Shown here: piece by piece, positions 45,800-57,269 of the stretch
How positions within the stretch are numbered: the stretch's first letter is position 1
Layout: every line of letters starts with the position of its first letter
Assembly (NCBI GenBank): GCA_958450365.1
Contig: CAUEEP010000918.1
Coordinates: forward strand, 32,956 to 96,955
Direction of reading: 5' to 3'
DNA: 64,000 bases
Source: Mesorhabditis belari
Taxonomy: Eukaryota; Nematoda; Chromadorea; Rhabditida; Rhabditidae
Translations under genes and position numbers: made by a program
Notes under the pieces: model-generated
What the model was told of the DNA's origin: nothing
The model's input: the letters and a program-made list of their open reading frames with translations, nothing else
Database searches by the model: none

Positions 45800-46243
45800 G
45801 TTTTAGAAAAGAAAATTTCACGACTTGCAAAGTAGAAGGTTAAATCCGTTGGCTCTTTCATAGAATTTTTTTTGACGAAAATCGAGAAAAGCGTCTCCGG
45901 TTGTCTCCGGCGAAGAAGCACGTGGGTGTTTTTTGAAAGGTTTTTGTTTTTTTCATAGTAGTAATAAGGCGTCTTCAATTCACCCTGAAAATAAGAAAAG
46001 CCACATTTAAAATGTCAAAATACAATTAAAGTTAAATCAAATCCATTACCTTGTGATTTGTGTACTTGCGAGCAATTCCGAAGTCGAGGATGTAGACCGT
46101 GTGCATCTGATTATCAAGACCACATGCGTAGTTTGCCGGCTTTAAGTCGCTAAAAATTAAAAGTCGACAAGAATGGAGTTGTTTTAAAATGCTCAAGACT
46201 CAATTTGCCACGAAACACTTTTAAGCTCTAAATCATTGACATC
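45800..46243 (-). pseudogene. transposase tail plus kinase exon-6 fragment
   Basis: 45,805-45,890 matches the KEPTDLTFYF tail of the DDE remnants. 45,967-46,243 is a kinase fragment: the 5' tip of exon 7, intron 6, and a complete exon 6 (Asp of the catalytic loop to TNHK) with its acceptor, on the minus strand and identical to the palindrome copies apart from isolated changes. Both ends are abrupt. Confidence 0.75.
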
Positions 46244-46249
46244 TTCAAA

Positions 46250-46863
46250 TGACTTGGGTTTTTTCAAAAACCGATTGTTCTTTGATTTGGGAGCGTTTTG
46301 CGTCTCATCAAAGCGAGTCAACGAGGTAAAAGCCCAATCATCTTTAATTGGACTGTTTTTTTGTTCCTGGATGCACTACGAAGTTTGTTCAGTGCACCGA
46401 TGTGGCTTGGAATGGTTCTTTTCGGGCACTATTTCGACAGTAGGACGGGGATTGGATTTTACTGCAGGCACCTGAACGTACCAAAAGTGGGAACCCAGCC
46501 CTTGGAGTGGACATTTACTTAAAATGGGTTGCTGATGCTTGGGATGCAATTTTGGAAGAACTCATCCTTCGATCCTTTAAAAGCTGTGGTTTTGGAATCG
46601 ATCAAATGGTGCCGACGACCAGCTCATTCATCGTTTTAAGCCTGATGGTCCGATCTACAGAACTACAGTTACTCAGGGATGCACTCATCGAAAAAAAAGT
46701 TGATAAGCTTCTGAATCCGTTTTCTTCAGCAAATTTTCTCGATTTTCGTCAAAAAAATTCTATGAAAGAGCCAACGGATTTAACCTTCTACTTTGCAAGT
46801 CGTGAAATGAAATTTGAAACCACTCTGTTAGACTATAACGAATGTTGCGAAAGCGCATGCTGA
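46250..46863 (+). pseudogene. DDE transposase remnant, plus strand
   Basis: FFDLGAFCVSSKRVNE, then a T7 run (T6 elsewhere) that shifts frame before VPGCTTKF, then the TAG, IYLKWVADAWD, SFKSCGFG and tail blocks. Inverted counterpart of 30,018-30,620. Followed 235 bp downstream by a C48 protease exon in the same orientation. Confidence 0.75.
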
Positions 46864-47099
46864 AAGTGTCCAAGAAAAGGCACTAAATCACCGTCTTCAT
46901 CATCACTGTCCATACTAAAGTTCGCAGTCGCGTAGGCGCAAAAGTTTTTTGGTACTTCATTTTTTCTAAGCGAAACTCTATGAAAGACTCTTTTAATTAA
47001 TGTTTCACATTGTGTTGTTTAAGGTAAATGTGGAGTGTTGTTTAAGGTAAATCTTGTGTTTGGCTGAAGTTAAAAATTGTTCCTGCCTAATATCTTCAG

Positions 47100-47501
47100 G
47101 GTCCATTTGGGGTGCGCCTTAGCGACGATATGCTCAACGTGTTCTGGGATCGCGTGCAACTAGCCGCTCCGGACCGTATTAACGGCTTTTTTGCGATTCA
47201 GCCGATTTTGATTGTCACAGAGTCGCTTACTGCAGTTTATTACTATTTAAAAGCTACTCAGCAACTTGCGAGCACTTTAGTGCGACCCGGCCTCGCTTCG
47301 ATCGCAAATTCATCCGCGTCAAGAAGTCATCCAAATTGTCTTCGACCAGGAACGGGAGCACTACATTACGGTAAGGATGACTTTTTATTCTCAAGCTCAG
47401 GCTCAACTCCTCTTAGGCTCATCTCTTTTACGTGAATAAGGTGCCCACTCGACGAGTTTACGATCCATTCATGCGAAAAATGTTAGAAATCGGGTTTTGA
47501 A
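47100..47501 (+). pseudogene. C48-like protease fragment
   Basis: First exon from 47100 (LSDDMLNVF), but the donor and most of intron 1 are deleted, joining AIQPIL to intron sequence. The IVFDQEREHYIT exon and AHLFYVNK exon follow, then sequence breaks at about 47,501. No Cys exon. Also lies inverted at 29.4-29.8 kb. Confidence 0.75.
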
Positions 47502-47514
47502 TTAGGCTGTAAGA

Positions 47515-48035
47515 CGGTTCCAAAATGGTTTCTATTAAGTTTCAATATGGTTCCAATACGGGGAACCATATCGGAACCATATTGAAACCATATTCGAGCG
47601 AGTATTTCCTTTTCGAGTTAAATTCCATTCTTTTGAGAAACCGCTCGCTTTCTAAAGCGTGGATGCGCTGGATGCACCAGATGCACCGTACCCCGCACAA
47701 AGATTTGCTTCTGCGATCCTTTTTATTTTTCCGCATTTTTATCTAGCTGAAATTTTTATCCAGCTTTTACTCGGGTGTCCCTAATTTTTCTAAGATCAAG
47801 CAGAAATATGACAGCGTGAAAAATGCCGAAATAAAGGAGACGATCGATCAGTAACACGAGAATTGATGGCGTTAAGAGATGTCCTTGCGATATGATGCGC
47901 TCCTCAAGAAATCTATCCACGCTTTGCTTGGTTGAGTGCCGCCGTCGTCGTTGCTCCACTTCTTCCAGGAATTCCCGAGATGGTTCCCCGTATTGGAACC
48001 ATATTGGAACTTAATAGAAACCGTTTTGGAACAAA
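47515..48035. repeat. degenerate satellite units and duplicated module
   Basis: Diverged 11-mers at 47,515-47,600 and again at 47,978-48,035, separated by the inverted copy of the 28.87-29.2 kb module (GCGCATCC-like motifs, Arg-rich frame). Confidence 0.7.
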
Positions 48036-48180
48036 CTTGAATTGTGGAAACAATAAGATTAACAAGAGCGGAATCGATAAGATTAAAAAACTTTATTTGA
48101 TAGGCCGGTCATTTTTGACTGGCTTTCATCATTATAGTGAATGGACGGCATATTTCGGAAATTTATTGTTGCTCAATACA

Positions 48181-48771
48181 CTAGTCCGCAAGGTTTTCCT
48201 TTTTTCCTTCTTGCATGAGATCTCGGCCGAGCTTCATTTCAGATTTTCTGGAAGCGCTCTAAAACAAAAACCAATAAATCACCCCGATCCTAATCCTAGA
48301 AATTAACAGCACCTGCTTGCTTTTGCTCTCCCAGTCACTCAAGATATCGTTGAAAGTTGGATAATCGTTTTTCCTCACGATTACTTCCTAAATTCAAACA
48401 GTTTAGCGGACTTTCGCTTCGCCAAGTCTACCGCTTTTTCAGTTCGATGGATTGGTTTTGGAAGGATTTCCTCCTCGCTTGTCTCTTCAGTCTCCAAAGC
48501 TTTCTTCCCACTTTTGCAGCCCTTTTCCGCGAAGAAGAAAACTTTCTAAAAATATCTTAGTAATAGAAAATAAGGAAATTTGCCTCATGCTTCACATCGT
48601 GCTTGCTTTCTGACTTCTTTGGCGTTGACTGTAAAATGTGACTTGGAAGATTCGAAATAAAAAACCTGTGGAAGCGGAACCAATGAAGTTGGGCTCAGTT
48701 TCTCATTTCCCACGGCAGTTCTAGCCTTCGACCCTTTTGGACGGGGTTTCGAGCCTCTAGGCTTTTTCTTT
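48181..48771 (-). CDS. orphan basic/acidic protein gene
   Basis: Five exons on the minus strand with consistent phase: 48666-48771, 48584-48628, 48432-48545, 48313-48387 and 48181-48258, ending in TAG; about 138 residues visible. It begins KKKPRGSKPRPKGSKA, then STPKKSESKHDVKHE, an acidic stretch (ETEETSEEE) and DYPTFNDILSDWESK, ending KKENLAD. No domain recognised. One intron uses a GC donor (GCAAAT) which is needed to keep the frame. A likely 5' exon with DDALHLRFADFTELVS lies at about 48,806-48,900, but the phase to the next exon does not fit cleanly. Three more fragmentary copies lie at 23.7, 41.7 and 45.3 kb. Confidence 0.5.
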
Positions 48772-49152
48772 CTACCACATCCAACCGCAAAAAAGACTAA
48801 AACACAAAATTATCCGGCATAGGCTCAGTAGAACCGAATCCAATGCTAACTAACTCAGTAAAATCGGCAAAGCGTAGATGCAAAGCATCATCAGAACAGG
48901 ACAGACCAGATGCTAAATCAAAATTAAAACATCTGACCGAATATGGCAGAATCTGACAAAGCAGAGCACTAAAATTTTAGGACAAGTAATAAGAAACTGA
49001 ACCTGGTTTGCTTCCAATCGAAAATGATCCGCTAACATTTGGCCGCTGTCTCCATGAGATTTAAATTCAAATTTTACAATCAAATTGAAAAATAACCTCT
49101 AGGCTTTTTCTTTATAGATAATACTACTATCGTTACTATAATAGTACAGTTA

Positions 49153-49336
49153 CCACCGTATTGGAACCGTATTGGAACCTTATTGGAACCTTATTGGAAC
49201 CGTATTGGAACCATATTCGAGCCTTATTCGAACCTTATTTGTTTCATAATAGGCACCGTATTGGAACCTTATTCGGACCGTATTGGAACCTTATTGGGAC
49301 CTTATTGGAACCGTATTGGAACCGTATTGGAAGCGT
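49153..49336 (-). repeat. satellite island upstream of third kinase copy
   Basis: Same block as 42,091-42,275 with one or two substitutions; 420 bp upstream of the ATG at 49759. Confidence 0.92.
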
Positions 49337-49687
49337 TATTTGTTATAAAAATGCTTTCTTTGGTTTCAAAAAATAGCCCTGAATTTCAGCTATTTTTGAT
49401 ACCTTTTGATACCTACCTGTAGCATAAACCAGTGTCGAGCAAAAACTCGTTCGAAGCTAGAATATGCAACACTCCGCACCGTCATTATGGGGGTGGGGTC
49501 CATCGAACGAACAGTATTTACGCTAGTTTGATTATGAGCTATGCACCAGAAATCAGCATAAAATACACCAAAAACAAGTTGAAAACTAAAAAATTCGAAG
49601 GAATTGAATTGAGACGAAAATTGAAATTGTCAAAATTTGCATTTAAGCGATAGTCGCGAAAAGGAGAATTTGCATTTAAGGACCCAA

Positions 49688-49695
49688 TATAAAAG
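49688..49695 (+). promoter_or_regulatory. TATA box of third kinase copy
   Basis: TATAAAAG, 63 bp before ATG 49759, although the downstream gene is broken. Confidence 0.5.
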
Positions 49696-50520
49696 AAAAA
49701 TTTCCCTTTCACGTATCATTTGTTAACCTTCACACCGGAGCTGATCAACGACACAAGGATGAGCAGCGAAGATGAAACCTGGTACGCGGAGGTCGGCATC
49801 GAACCGGTAAGCAATTTTTTTTGATCAACTTATTCTGGTGGCATTTTTTCCTATTTTGACTATTTTGGCATCAAAAGGCAACTGTCACTCGCTTCGCCAA
49901 ACTTATGAAAGCCTATATATTGTGTTTACTGTTTTTAAAGTTGACTTGTGTTAAATCTTGTGTTTGGCCGAAGTTAAAAATATTGTTCCTTGCCATTGTT
50001 TGATATGGTGTAAATATTTACTCGAGTTGATCGAATCTCAAATAATTATCACTATCTTTATTCTTTTTATTTTATTATAATCATATCATTAACATTTCTT
50101 TAGATTTGCGACAAGAACGATTCGAAGTTGTGCTACGCAATGAAAATCGAGAAGAGGATCAAGAACAGGATTCACTCCAAGCTGAAAATGGAGGTATTTG
50201 TGTACATTTCATTCATTATTCAGTTTCCTTTTTAGATAAGCATCCTCAAGATGGTGGCCAATGAGCGAAAAGGAACAAGCGAGCGCAATCATTTCACGGC
50301 GATTATCGACCGCGGAAAGAAGGAATACTACTACTTTCTCATCATGCAACTCGTCGGCAAATCGTTGCAGGATCTCAAGAAAGATCGCCCTATGAATGTG
50401 CGTTTGTTTGAATTTCCATATCGGTAATTTGGTTGTAGAAGCGCAATTGTTGCAAGTTAATGGTTGCACTTGTTCCATGTTTAAGCTTAATGGTGTTGGT
50501 GTTGTCTTGTCTTGCCTGAT

Positions 50521-50553
50521 CTTTGTTGTTGGATCATTTATCCAACAACAAAG
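50521..50553. repeat. 33-bp hairpin in kinase intron 4
   Basis: Same as 43697-43729. Confidence 0.8.
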
Positions 50554-51216
50554 GTCATCAGATGAGTTTTAGCCTGTTTAACGTGTCACATAATGAAAAT
50601 GTGAATTGAGCAGATAAAAACTTAATATTGTGCTTCTTTTAGGTTTTCTCCTTGGGCACGGGACTTGGCGTCGGAATGCAGTGCCTGGAAGCGGTTGAGG
50701 ACCTTCATAAACATGCCTTCATTCATCGGTTTGTTTCCTTGAATGTTCTAGTGTCAATGGTTTAGAGCTTAAAAGTGTTTCGTGGCGAATTGAGTCTTGA
50801 GCATTTTAAAACAACTCCATTCTTGTCGACTTTTTATTTTTAGCGACCTAAAGCCGGCAAACTACGCATGTGGTCTTGATAATCAGATGCACACGGTCTA
50901 CATCCTCGACTTCGGAATTGCTCGCAAGTACACAAATCACAAGGTAATGGATTTGATTTAACTTTAATTGTATTTTGACATTTTAAATGTGGCTTTTCTT
51001 ATTTTCAGGGTGAATTGAAGACGCCACCTGCTGAGGTCCGCTTCAAGGGCGGTGCGTTTCGCCTCGCTGGCTTGTCATCGATGCATTGAGAGGTCGGTGA
51101 AAGACGATGTGGAGTCGTGGTTCTACCTGCTATTGGATCTCATCGTCAAGGAAGGTAATTGATTTTGGATTTGAGCAATTCGCCTTACCGCTAAGCTCTA
51201 ATAAAAAAGCGGCGTA

Positions 51217-51304
51217 TAGGAGCGTCGCATAGTCTAAGTTTACTCTCAAACGCTGGTGTGAGATATCAGCGTTTGAGAGTAAACTTAGGCTATGCGCGCT
51301 CCTA
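51217..51304. repeat. 88-bp inverted-repeat element in kinase intron 7
   Basis: Full-length, unlike the truncated one in the right palindrome arm, so this copy was not derived from the right arm in its present form. Confidence 0.85.
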
Positions 51305-52060
51305 TATTAGAGCTTTTACGGTATCTCTTTTCTTGAAGTCTTTACTTGGAAAGTTCACGAAGCTAAAGATCATATGTTTTTCACTGATATTTGCTTTTTT
51401 GTTTAGGTCTGCCTTGGAAGAACATTGATGATAAGAACATTGTACAAGGCCGCAAGGAGGAATCTCGCAAGAATAAGGATCTCTACGGAACGCTCAAATT
51501 GCTGATTCTGCAGTTAGATTTGACTTGATCAATGGTTTTTCTTTAGGACTATCAGAAGATTCTCACCTACATCGATCGCCTCGAGTACACCGATCATGTC
51601 GATTATCAATTCATCTACGAGAAGCTCAAACGGGTAGGGTTTTTTGCACACCATTAGTTGCCTTGAGGATTGTTAGATGGTTTGTTAGATATACACTTAC
51701 TTTCTCATTTTAGATCGCTGCCCAGCAGAGCATCAACATCGACGGCCCGTACGATTTCGAGCCGCCTTCAAAGCAGTGAATAGGGCCAATGGGGAACAAA
51801 AAAAATCGATAATGGAAACAAATGAACTTTATTATTTGTGAACGTGAATAAATAAATAAATGATTGTATCTTCTCAGGATTGGGTTGTGGATGATGTACT
51901 TTTCCTTTTTTCTGATTTACTGACTTGGAGCTAAGCAAAGGTAGAATTGCTAGATCATAAAAATAGCTAAATTCAATGGAATATCAAAGCATTTCTACAG
52001 AATCGGGCATCCATTGCAAAATCTTGCGAAGACTGGTGCTTTTTAGAAAACGATTGTTGA

Positions 52061-52255
52061 TTACATTGGAATTTTGAAAGTTTTTAGCGTCGACGAGTCT
52101 CGGCGACACCGATTTTGCAGAGATTTTGAAAGAAACTCACCACAAAGTCTCCGTGATTCAAGCGCATGTCCAAGTAAGGCTGTGCTGTGTCGTCCGAGAA
52201 TACCGATAACGGCGACAACAATTTCCAAGCGTTTATTTACTAGTTTTAATGACAT
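52061..52255 (-). CDS. possible 64-residue protein in kinase 3' flank
   Basis: ATG-initiated frame on the minus strand: MSLKLVNKRLEIVVAVIGIL, then GRHSTALLGHALESRRL and a basic end. It lies 280 bp beyond the stop of the third kinase copy, tail-to-tail. The same DNA flanks other kinase copies, where the frame is broken by a lost ATG or small indels (26.7, 38.0 and 63.6 kb). No family recognised; may be a chance frame. Confidence 0.25.
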   Translation of the reverse strand: MSLKLVNKRLEIVVAVIGILGRHSTALLGHALESRRLCGEFLSKSLQNRCRRDSSTLKTFKIPM

Positions 52256-52299
52256 TCGAAAAGAAATTCAATGAATCCAGTTGTGTGGAATCTTGAAAA

Positions 52300-52810
52300 G
52301 CACTAGAAAAGAATTTGGAAAATGGGTAGGATTCCTTTTTTTCTAAGCGACAACAATTTCCAAAGTAATCGACGGAAATAATCGACGTAAAGCCACCTCG
52401 ACCGGCGACTCTTTCGCGGCTTGTTTCAGAAAAATTCTTCACATTTTCTAGGAAATTTACCAGATTTAGCTTTGGGTCTCTGCAAATAACAGCAACAGGA
52501 TTTAACAATTTATCACTTTGTGTCATGAACAATAAAACAAAAATTGGGCCAAAAATTGATGGACAAAAGTCTTTTAACATTTGAGAAAACATTATGAAAA
52601 ATACTTAGTGGGTCCTCCGTTAGCCGCCATTCCTGTTTGAATTCTCCTTGGCATGCTGCAACCAGATCACGTGGAATTTGGGGTCAAATAGTTGTCCAGA
52701 CTCGATGGATTTAGCTGTAGTACGCAAGTAATTAATGTTGGTGTAAAATTTGGCTGATTTGCTGTTGGCTGATTTGCTCTTGATAAAAAATCGGTTGAAA
52801 TTGAAATTGT
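52300..52810. other. single-copy stretch without recognised gene
   Basis: Moderately AT-rich. A minus-strand frame (52,233-52,592) and shorter ones show no recognised motif or shared copy elsewhere in the window. Its function is not apparent. Confidence 0.4.
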
Positions 52811-52977
52811 TTTTAAAGGATCGACGGATGAGTTCTTCCAAAATTGCATCCCAAGCATCAGCAACCCATTTTAAGTAAATGTCCACTCCAAGGGCTGGGT
52901 TCCCACTTTTGGTACGTTCAGGTGCCTGCAGTAAAATCCAATCCCCGTCCTACTGTCGAAATAGTGCCCGAAAAGAA
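52811..52977 (-). pseudogene. DDE transposase remnant, short
   Basis: Carries IYLKWVADAWDAILEEL and the preceding ERTKSGNPALG codons, then breaks at 52,977 into the duplicated C48 locus and at 52,811 into unrelated sequence. Confidence 0.7.
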
Positions 52978-55345
52978 TCAGTCTAAACTGACAAGCAGCA
53001 GTGAATAAGTGTTGTATACTATTATAAAGCCTTGAATCTCCTTTGCAAAATAATGGGGATTTGAGTGACTTTTAAGTTGAAAGCTCAAAAATGACGATTC
53101 TCAGGAGAATGTGTTTCTAGTAATAGTCATGCCCGGGTTTTCCGTTAGAAAATACTATCAATTAAAGTGATTTGAAAATATTATAGAAGAGAAGAACTTC
53201 TTTTGTTCATTTTCTAGAGTTAAGCCTTTGTTTTTTGACCCCATTTTAGGCTAAAAACTGCCAATTTTTGACTTGGGATTTTTATATTTCGATTGAATCT
53301 AAGCGGGTCTTTTGATTTTTGGTATAAATATTAAGTTATATTTAAGAAAAACTTCAAGCGAAAAATCCGTGGAAGTGTGAGTTGCCAGCAGGCGCAGGTC
53401 CCTCGGTTGAAACTCGACCTGCAGTTGCTTTTTAACACCCAAGTCCCCAATAATTAGTCCCATTCAACATTTTTTGCACTATCTTCTAGAGAAGATTTAG
53501 GGCTTTCCAATAACACTTATTGGCTGAGGCCTTTTTATTTTTGGAAATTGTTGGAAATGGAAAGATATGTGAGCGCTAGTTTTATTCTAATATCTTCAGG
53601 GTCCATTTGGGGTGCGCCTTAGCGACGATATGCTCAACGTGTTCTGCGATCGCGTGCAACTCGCCGCTCCGGACCGTATTAACGGCTTTTTTGCGATTCA
53701 ATCGATTTTGGTAGGTGGCTCTCTATCTTTGTTTGGGAAATTTGTGGAAATTTTGAAGCATATTGATTGTCACAAAGTCGCTTACTACAGTTTATTACTA
53801 TTTAAAAGCTATTCAGCAACTTGAGAGCCCTTTAGTGCGACCCAGCCCCGCTTCGATCGCAAATTCAGCCGCGTCATCCAAATTGTCTTCGACCAGGAAC
53901 GGGAGCACTACATTACGGTAAGAATGGTTTTTTCTTTTCAAGCTCATGCTCAACTTCTCTTAGGCTCATCTCTAAGGTGCCCACTCTACGAGTTTACGAT
54001 CCATTACTGCATGCGAAAAATGTTAGAAATCGGGATTTGAAAGACATGGTACTTTTTGAGTATGAATTACAGCTATTTCATTTTAGATGAGCCCATCGAT
54101 CATTCGACAAATTTTGGACCTCTTCGGACATCTCCTTTTCGGTGTTGCTCAGCCAGGCGTGGTCCCTGTTGAATATGTGCACGACATTGACCCTCAGGTT
54201 GGTTTTGTCAATAACTCGGTTATAACCAGGGCTTCAAGCTGAAAATTTAAAATTTTCAGACAGATGGATGGAGTTGTGGATATCGAGCAATTGGGGTTGT
54301 GATGGATTTGTTGAGGGACAGGCGTCCCATCGAGTAACTACGACTTTTTCTGCTCATTGCTCACTTGTTTAGCTCAAAATTACGATGCTCGCTCGCTCTA
54401 TGACTTGTACATTTGGGCGAATCGCGATGGATCGCACTCGTGGCACGAATTTATGAAGTTCCCGTATCGTAGGTCCGTTTGGCATTTTGGTTAAGGATTT
54501 AAACGGGCTGAGCTTTTCAAATCGCATTCCCTAAGTCTAAATGTTTCATTTTCCAGCTATCGCCTCCGGAATTATGTTAGAAATGGCATTGTTGTGTTCA
54601 CCGAGGAATTCTACAAGGAGAAAGGCGACAAAACGATCAGCGATGAGGTGAGAAATCTGTTTTGGAGCCGTATTGGCACGGTATTCGATCCTCAACTGGG
54701 AGCGTATTGGAACCTTATCGTATATTACCGTTATTTTCAAAACGCTTATTTTTTTTTTGGATTTTTGTCACCAGGTGGAATACACATTTGTACACTTGTT
54801 TTTTTAGATCCGCACGCACTCGTCGATCGCAGCCTCCGTACGTCCACAGCGAACACGACGCCCAGTGCTGCTTGGCAAAATCACGAAGAAAAATTGCTTG
54901 TAGTACTGAATTTTACTTAGCCTTTTTGTGTTGTGTTGACTTATGCTCATTGTGTTGACTTATGTAAATGGTTTGACAAATTCACAAGGATCTAACCCAC
55001 CGCTGAGTCGCCCATAGTCAGCAACCAACATTATAAACATTTTGCGACGGTTTCATTCGGTTAATATATTTTCAGACCCATTTTGTACAATTTGACTTCT
55101 TTTCTGTACAATTTGGTTCCTTTTTGTAATTCCGCCAGTGTCAAGTGAGCTTGCTTTTTTGGCTTTTTCACTTGTAACTCTTTGTGAATTTTGGTTATAC
55201 CACTTTGCTCGTGAATACAAAAATTGAATCATTTTTTTTGCAGCTTTTTTGATGCTAATCCTATAGGGATACCGTAATGAATTGCATTAGATTTTAACGA
55301 TTTTAAGGACAGATCAAAAAGGTCAATCACAGTTAAGACTATTCA
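52978..55345 (+). repeat. segmental duplication of the C48 protease locus (direct, with 17.75-20.65 kb)
   Basis: Collinear and highly similar to 17,745-20,655 at an offset of about 35.2 kb. It contains the same introns, the same satellite-bearing intron and the same 3' flank, with one roughly 480-bp internal deletion at about 54,750. Confidence 0.9.
53600..54903 (+). pseudogene. C48-like protease, disrupted duplicate
   Basis: Exons 1-7 and the last exon of the gene at 18,371-20,206 are recognisable. An 8-bp deletion removes QEV-region bases in the His exon, an 11-bp deletion hits the following exon (LFYVNK codons), and exons 8 and 9 (the Lys-rich tail) are removed together with the acceptor at about 54,750. 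The Cys exon (PQTDGWSCG) is intact. The encoded protein would be out of frame before the Asp and Cys. Confidence 0.88.
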
Positions 55346-55685
55346 CAATCACAGTTAAGACTTAGATTTAGTGTCTTTTCTTGGACACTTTTAGCATGCG
55401 CTTATAGTTAGACTGTTAGACTATTACATTCGTTATAGCCTAACAGAGTGTTTTTCAAATTTCATTTCACGACTCGCAAAGTAGAAGGTTAAATCAATCC
55501 GTTGGCTCTTTCATGAATTTTTTTGACAAAAATCGGGAAGTTTTGTTGAAGAAAGCGGATTCAGGATTAAATTACATATTGTATTAAATTTGGATTTAAA
55601 GCTGATCAAAGAAAAGAAATATCTTTCATTAAATTCTTTTAGCAACTAATCAAAGCGGGTCTGAAATGCAAAAAACCGATTATCC

Positions 55686-55733
55686 GACGATTGACGACCA
55701 AGCACTATTATTAGTGCTTGGTCGTCAATCGTC
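55686..55733. repeat. 48-bp near-perfect palindrome
   Basis: Arms of 22 bp (GACGATTGACGACCAAGCAC plus TA, and complement) around a TTAT centre. Mirror copy at 58,799-58,846. Not seen near the intact PTP at 24-26 kb. Confidence 0.9.
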
Positions 55734-55878
55734 AACTTTTATCGAAATTTTTTATCGAGCAACTTTATTATGCATTTTTTCAAATCTTTGGAGTCCCATT
55801 TGCCGTCGACTCTTATGGGGTTTCGCTGACTTTCTTGTTGAGGCTAAATTAGAAAAAGTTGATACAGATAAAATAAAC

Positions 55879-57068
55879 TCACATTTCACAAATTTTCTTG
55901 TAGCCGCCCAGGAAACTCTTGCAATGATCCCTATTGATGATTCCCCCGCTCACCCACAATTCAATCAGGCCCGCATGAATGTAGAAATATTGACCGCCGC
56001 CCTGCACTGCATGAAATCTGAAACGGGAAGGCGTTAAAAGAATTCTGCAACAAAAATACCTCATCTTGCGCAACTCCTTGAGCAGCTGGACCATCGTGAA
56101 GTCGGGATTGGCCATAATTGCTTGGTTGGCGTAGTCAACGGCTAAATAATAATTTAACTTTATCTAGCGAAATGGTCTTTGCCGACGAAGGCTGAAGTGC
56201 GGCCAATCCCCGCCGAGCAGTGCACCGTGATAGGATTTTCCAATGGAGCCCTGGTGACGCACTTCAAGAGGGCTGAAAAGGACAAATTCTAGTAGTAAGA
56301 AAAAGATCACCGACCTATGATCTGTTCCAGATTGGTTGGAATTGAGTGGTCCTTCCAGGAGTTGACTAAAAAGTGTGTGACAATGAAGGGCTCCGCCAAC
56401 CTAAACACCTAGCAATTATCCCATAGCCGAAAAGAAACAAACTTTCCCCGGGTGACCTGATATTGGTAGATTGACGTCTCCTTGTAAATCGAATGCAGTT
56501 TCCGGTCGTACGTGATCTTGTAATCGCCCGCGTTGATCGAGTGTCCTTTGGAGAATTTCGGGTAGTACCTAAATTTAGGTGTTTATTTTTAAACATAAAA
56601 TTTTTTGCGTAACATAACTATAAATTTTAACCCGTCACCTTTCGCATTTGCTCTCTTTTCCTCGTTCAGCGCGCACAGCATCACAATTTGAGTCGACTGC
56701 TCAGTAATGATCATATGCCAAAAATCCTAGATCAAAAGGTCAAAGAAACGTCACTGTTAAGAAACAATTGTGTCTTCCAGCGGCCCCTGTGTGCTGATCT
56801 ACCGCCGACCGTTTGCCATTGTCATCCACGAGGCGTATATGTAGTCATTGCTCGAATCACGGTCCTAAATTCAAAATTAACGGTTATCAAAATGAGAGCA
56901 CCTTCAATTTCACCCGCGTATTGTCCAATTTCACCCGCGTATTGTCGATGTCCGGGTAGCTAAAGCAAACAATTGTAAATCACCAAAAACTTTTCAACTT
57001 GCCGATTTTTCGATTCGAATCGTTGCCAGGCAGATACGTGTAGCTATCGGGCTGATTTTTCCATTCTT
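55879..57068 (-). pseudogene. PTP pseudogene, palindrome left arm
   Basis: Minus-strand homologues of the PTP exons from KNR to the terminal CEM stop. The active-site exon (VHCSAGIGRT) and WPD-loop exon are intact, but the exon with the QGPL motif has TAT changed to TAG (GRR then stop) and its GTACGT donor is lost. A tandem 27-bp duplication extends the DNTRVKL exon, and a base is gained in the YPDI codons (CTACCCGGACATC). The N-terminal Lys-rich exon is missing. Confidence 0.88.
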
Positions 57069-57079
57069 TCTGTTTTAAT

Positions 57080-57245
57080 CGTAAACTCGTAGAGTGGGCA
57101 CCTTATTTAAAGAGATGAGCCTAAGAGGAAGTTGAAAGAGATGAGCCTAAGAGGAGTTGAGCCTGAGCTTGAGAAGAAAAAGCCATTCTCACCGTAATGC
57201 CGTCCTCCCATTCCTGGCCGAAGACAATTTGGATGACTTCTTGAC
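57080..57245 (-). pseudogene. C48-like protease fragment at palindrome centre
   Basis: Minus-strand pieces of the QEVIQIVFDQ exon and the AHLF..VPT exon, with a short tandem duplication (AAGAGATGAGCCTAAGAGG twice) and the exon boundary altered. Confidence 0.65.
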
Positions 57246-57269
57246 GCGGCTGAATTTTTGCTTATTTTG

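Larger units (their letters stand above)
49759..51779 (+). pseudogene. CK1-like kinase, third copy, disrupted
   Basis: Nearly identical to the palindrome right arm but with four lesions. Exon 2 with the glycine loop and parts of both flanking introns are deleted (TTGACTTGTGTT joins AAATCTTGTG). Exon 7 has lost two bases inside the FKGTV codons (AAGGGCGGTG for AAGGGAACGGTG). The end of exon 8 and its donor are gone (ACGCTCAAATTGCTG). The C-terminal KK is KQ. Exon 1, the catalytic HRDLKPAN, the DFG and the 3' UTR are preserved. Recent death is likely because intact exons show almost no divergence. Confidence 0.92.
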
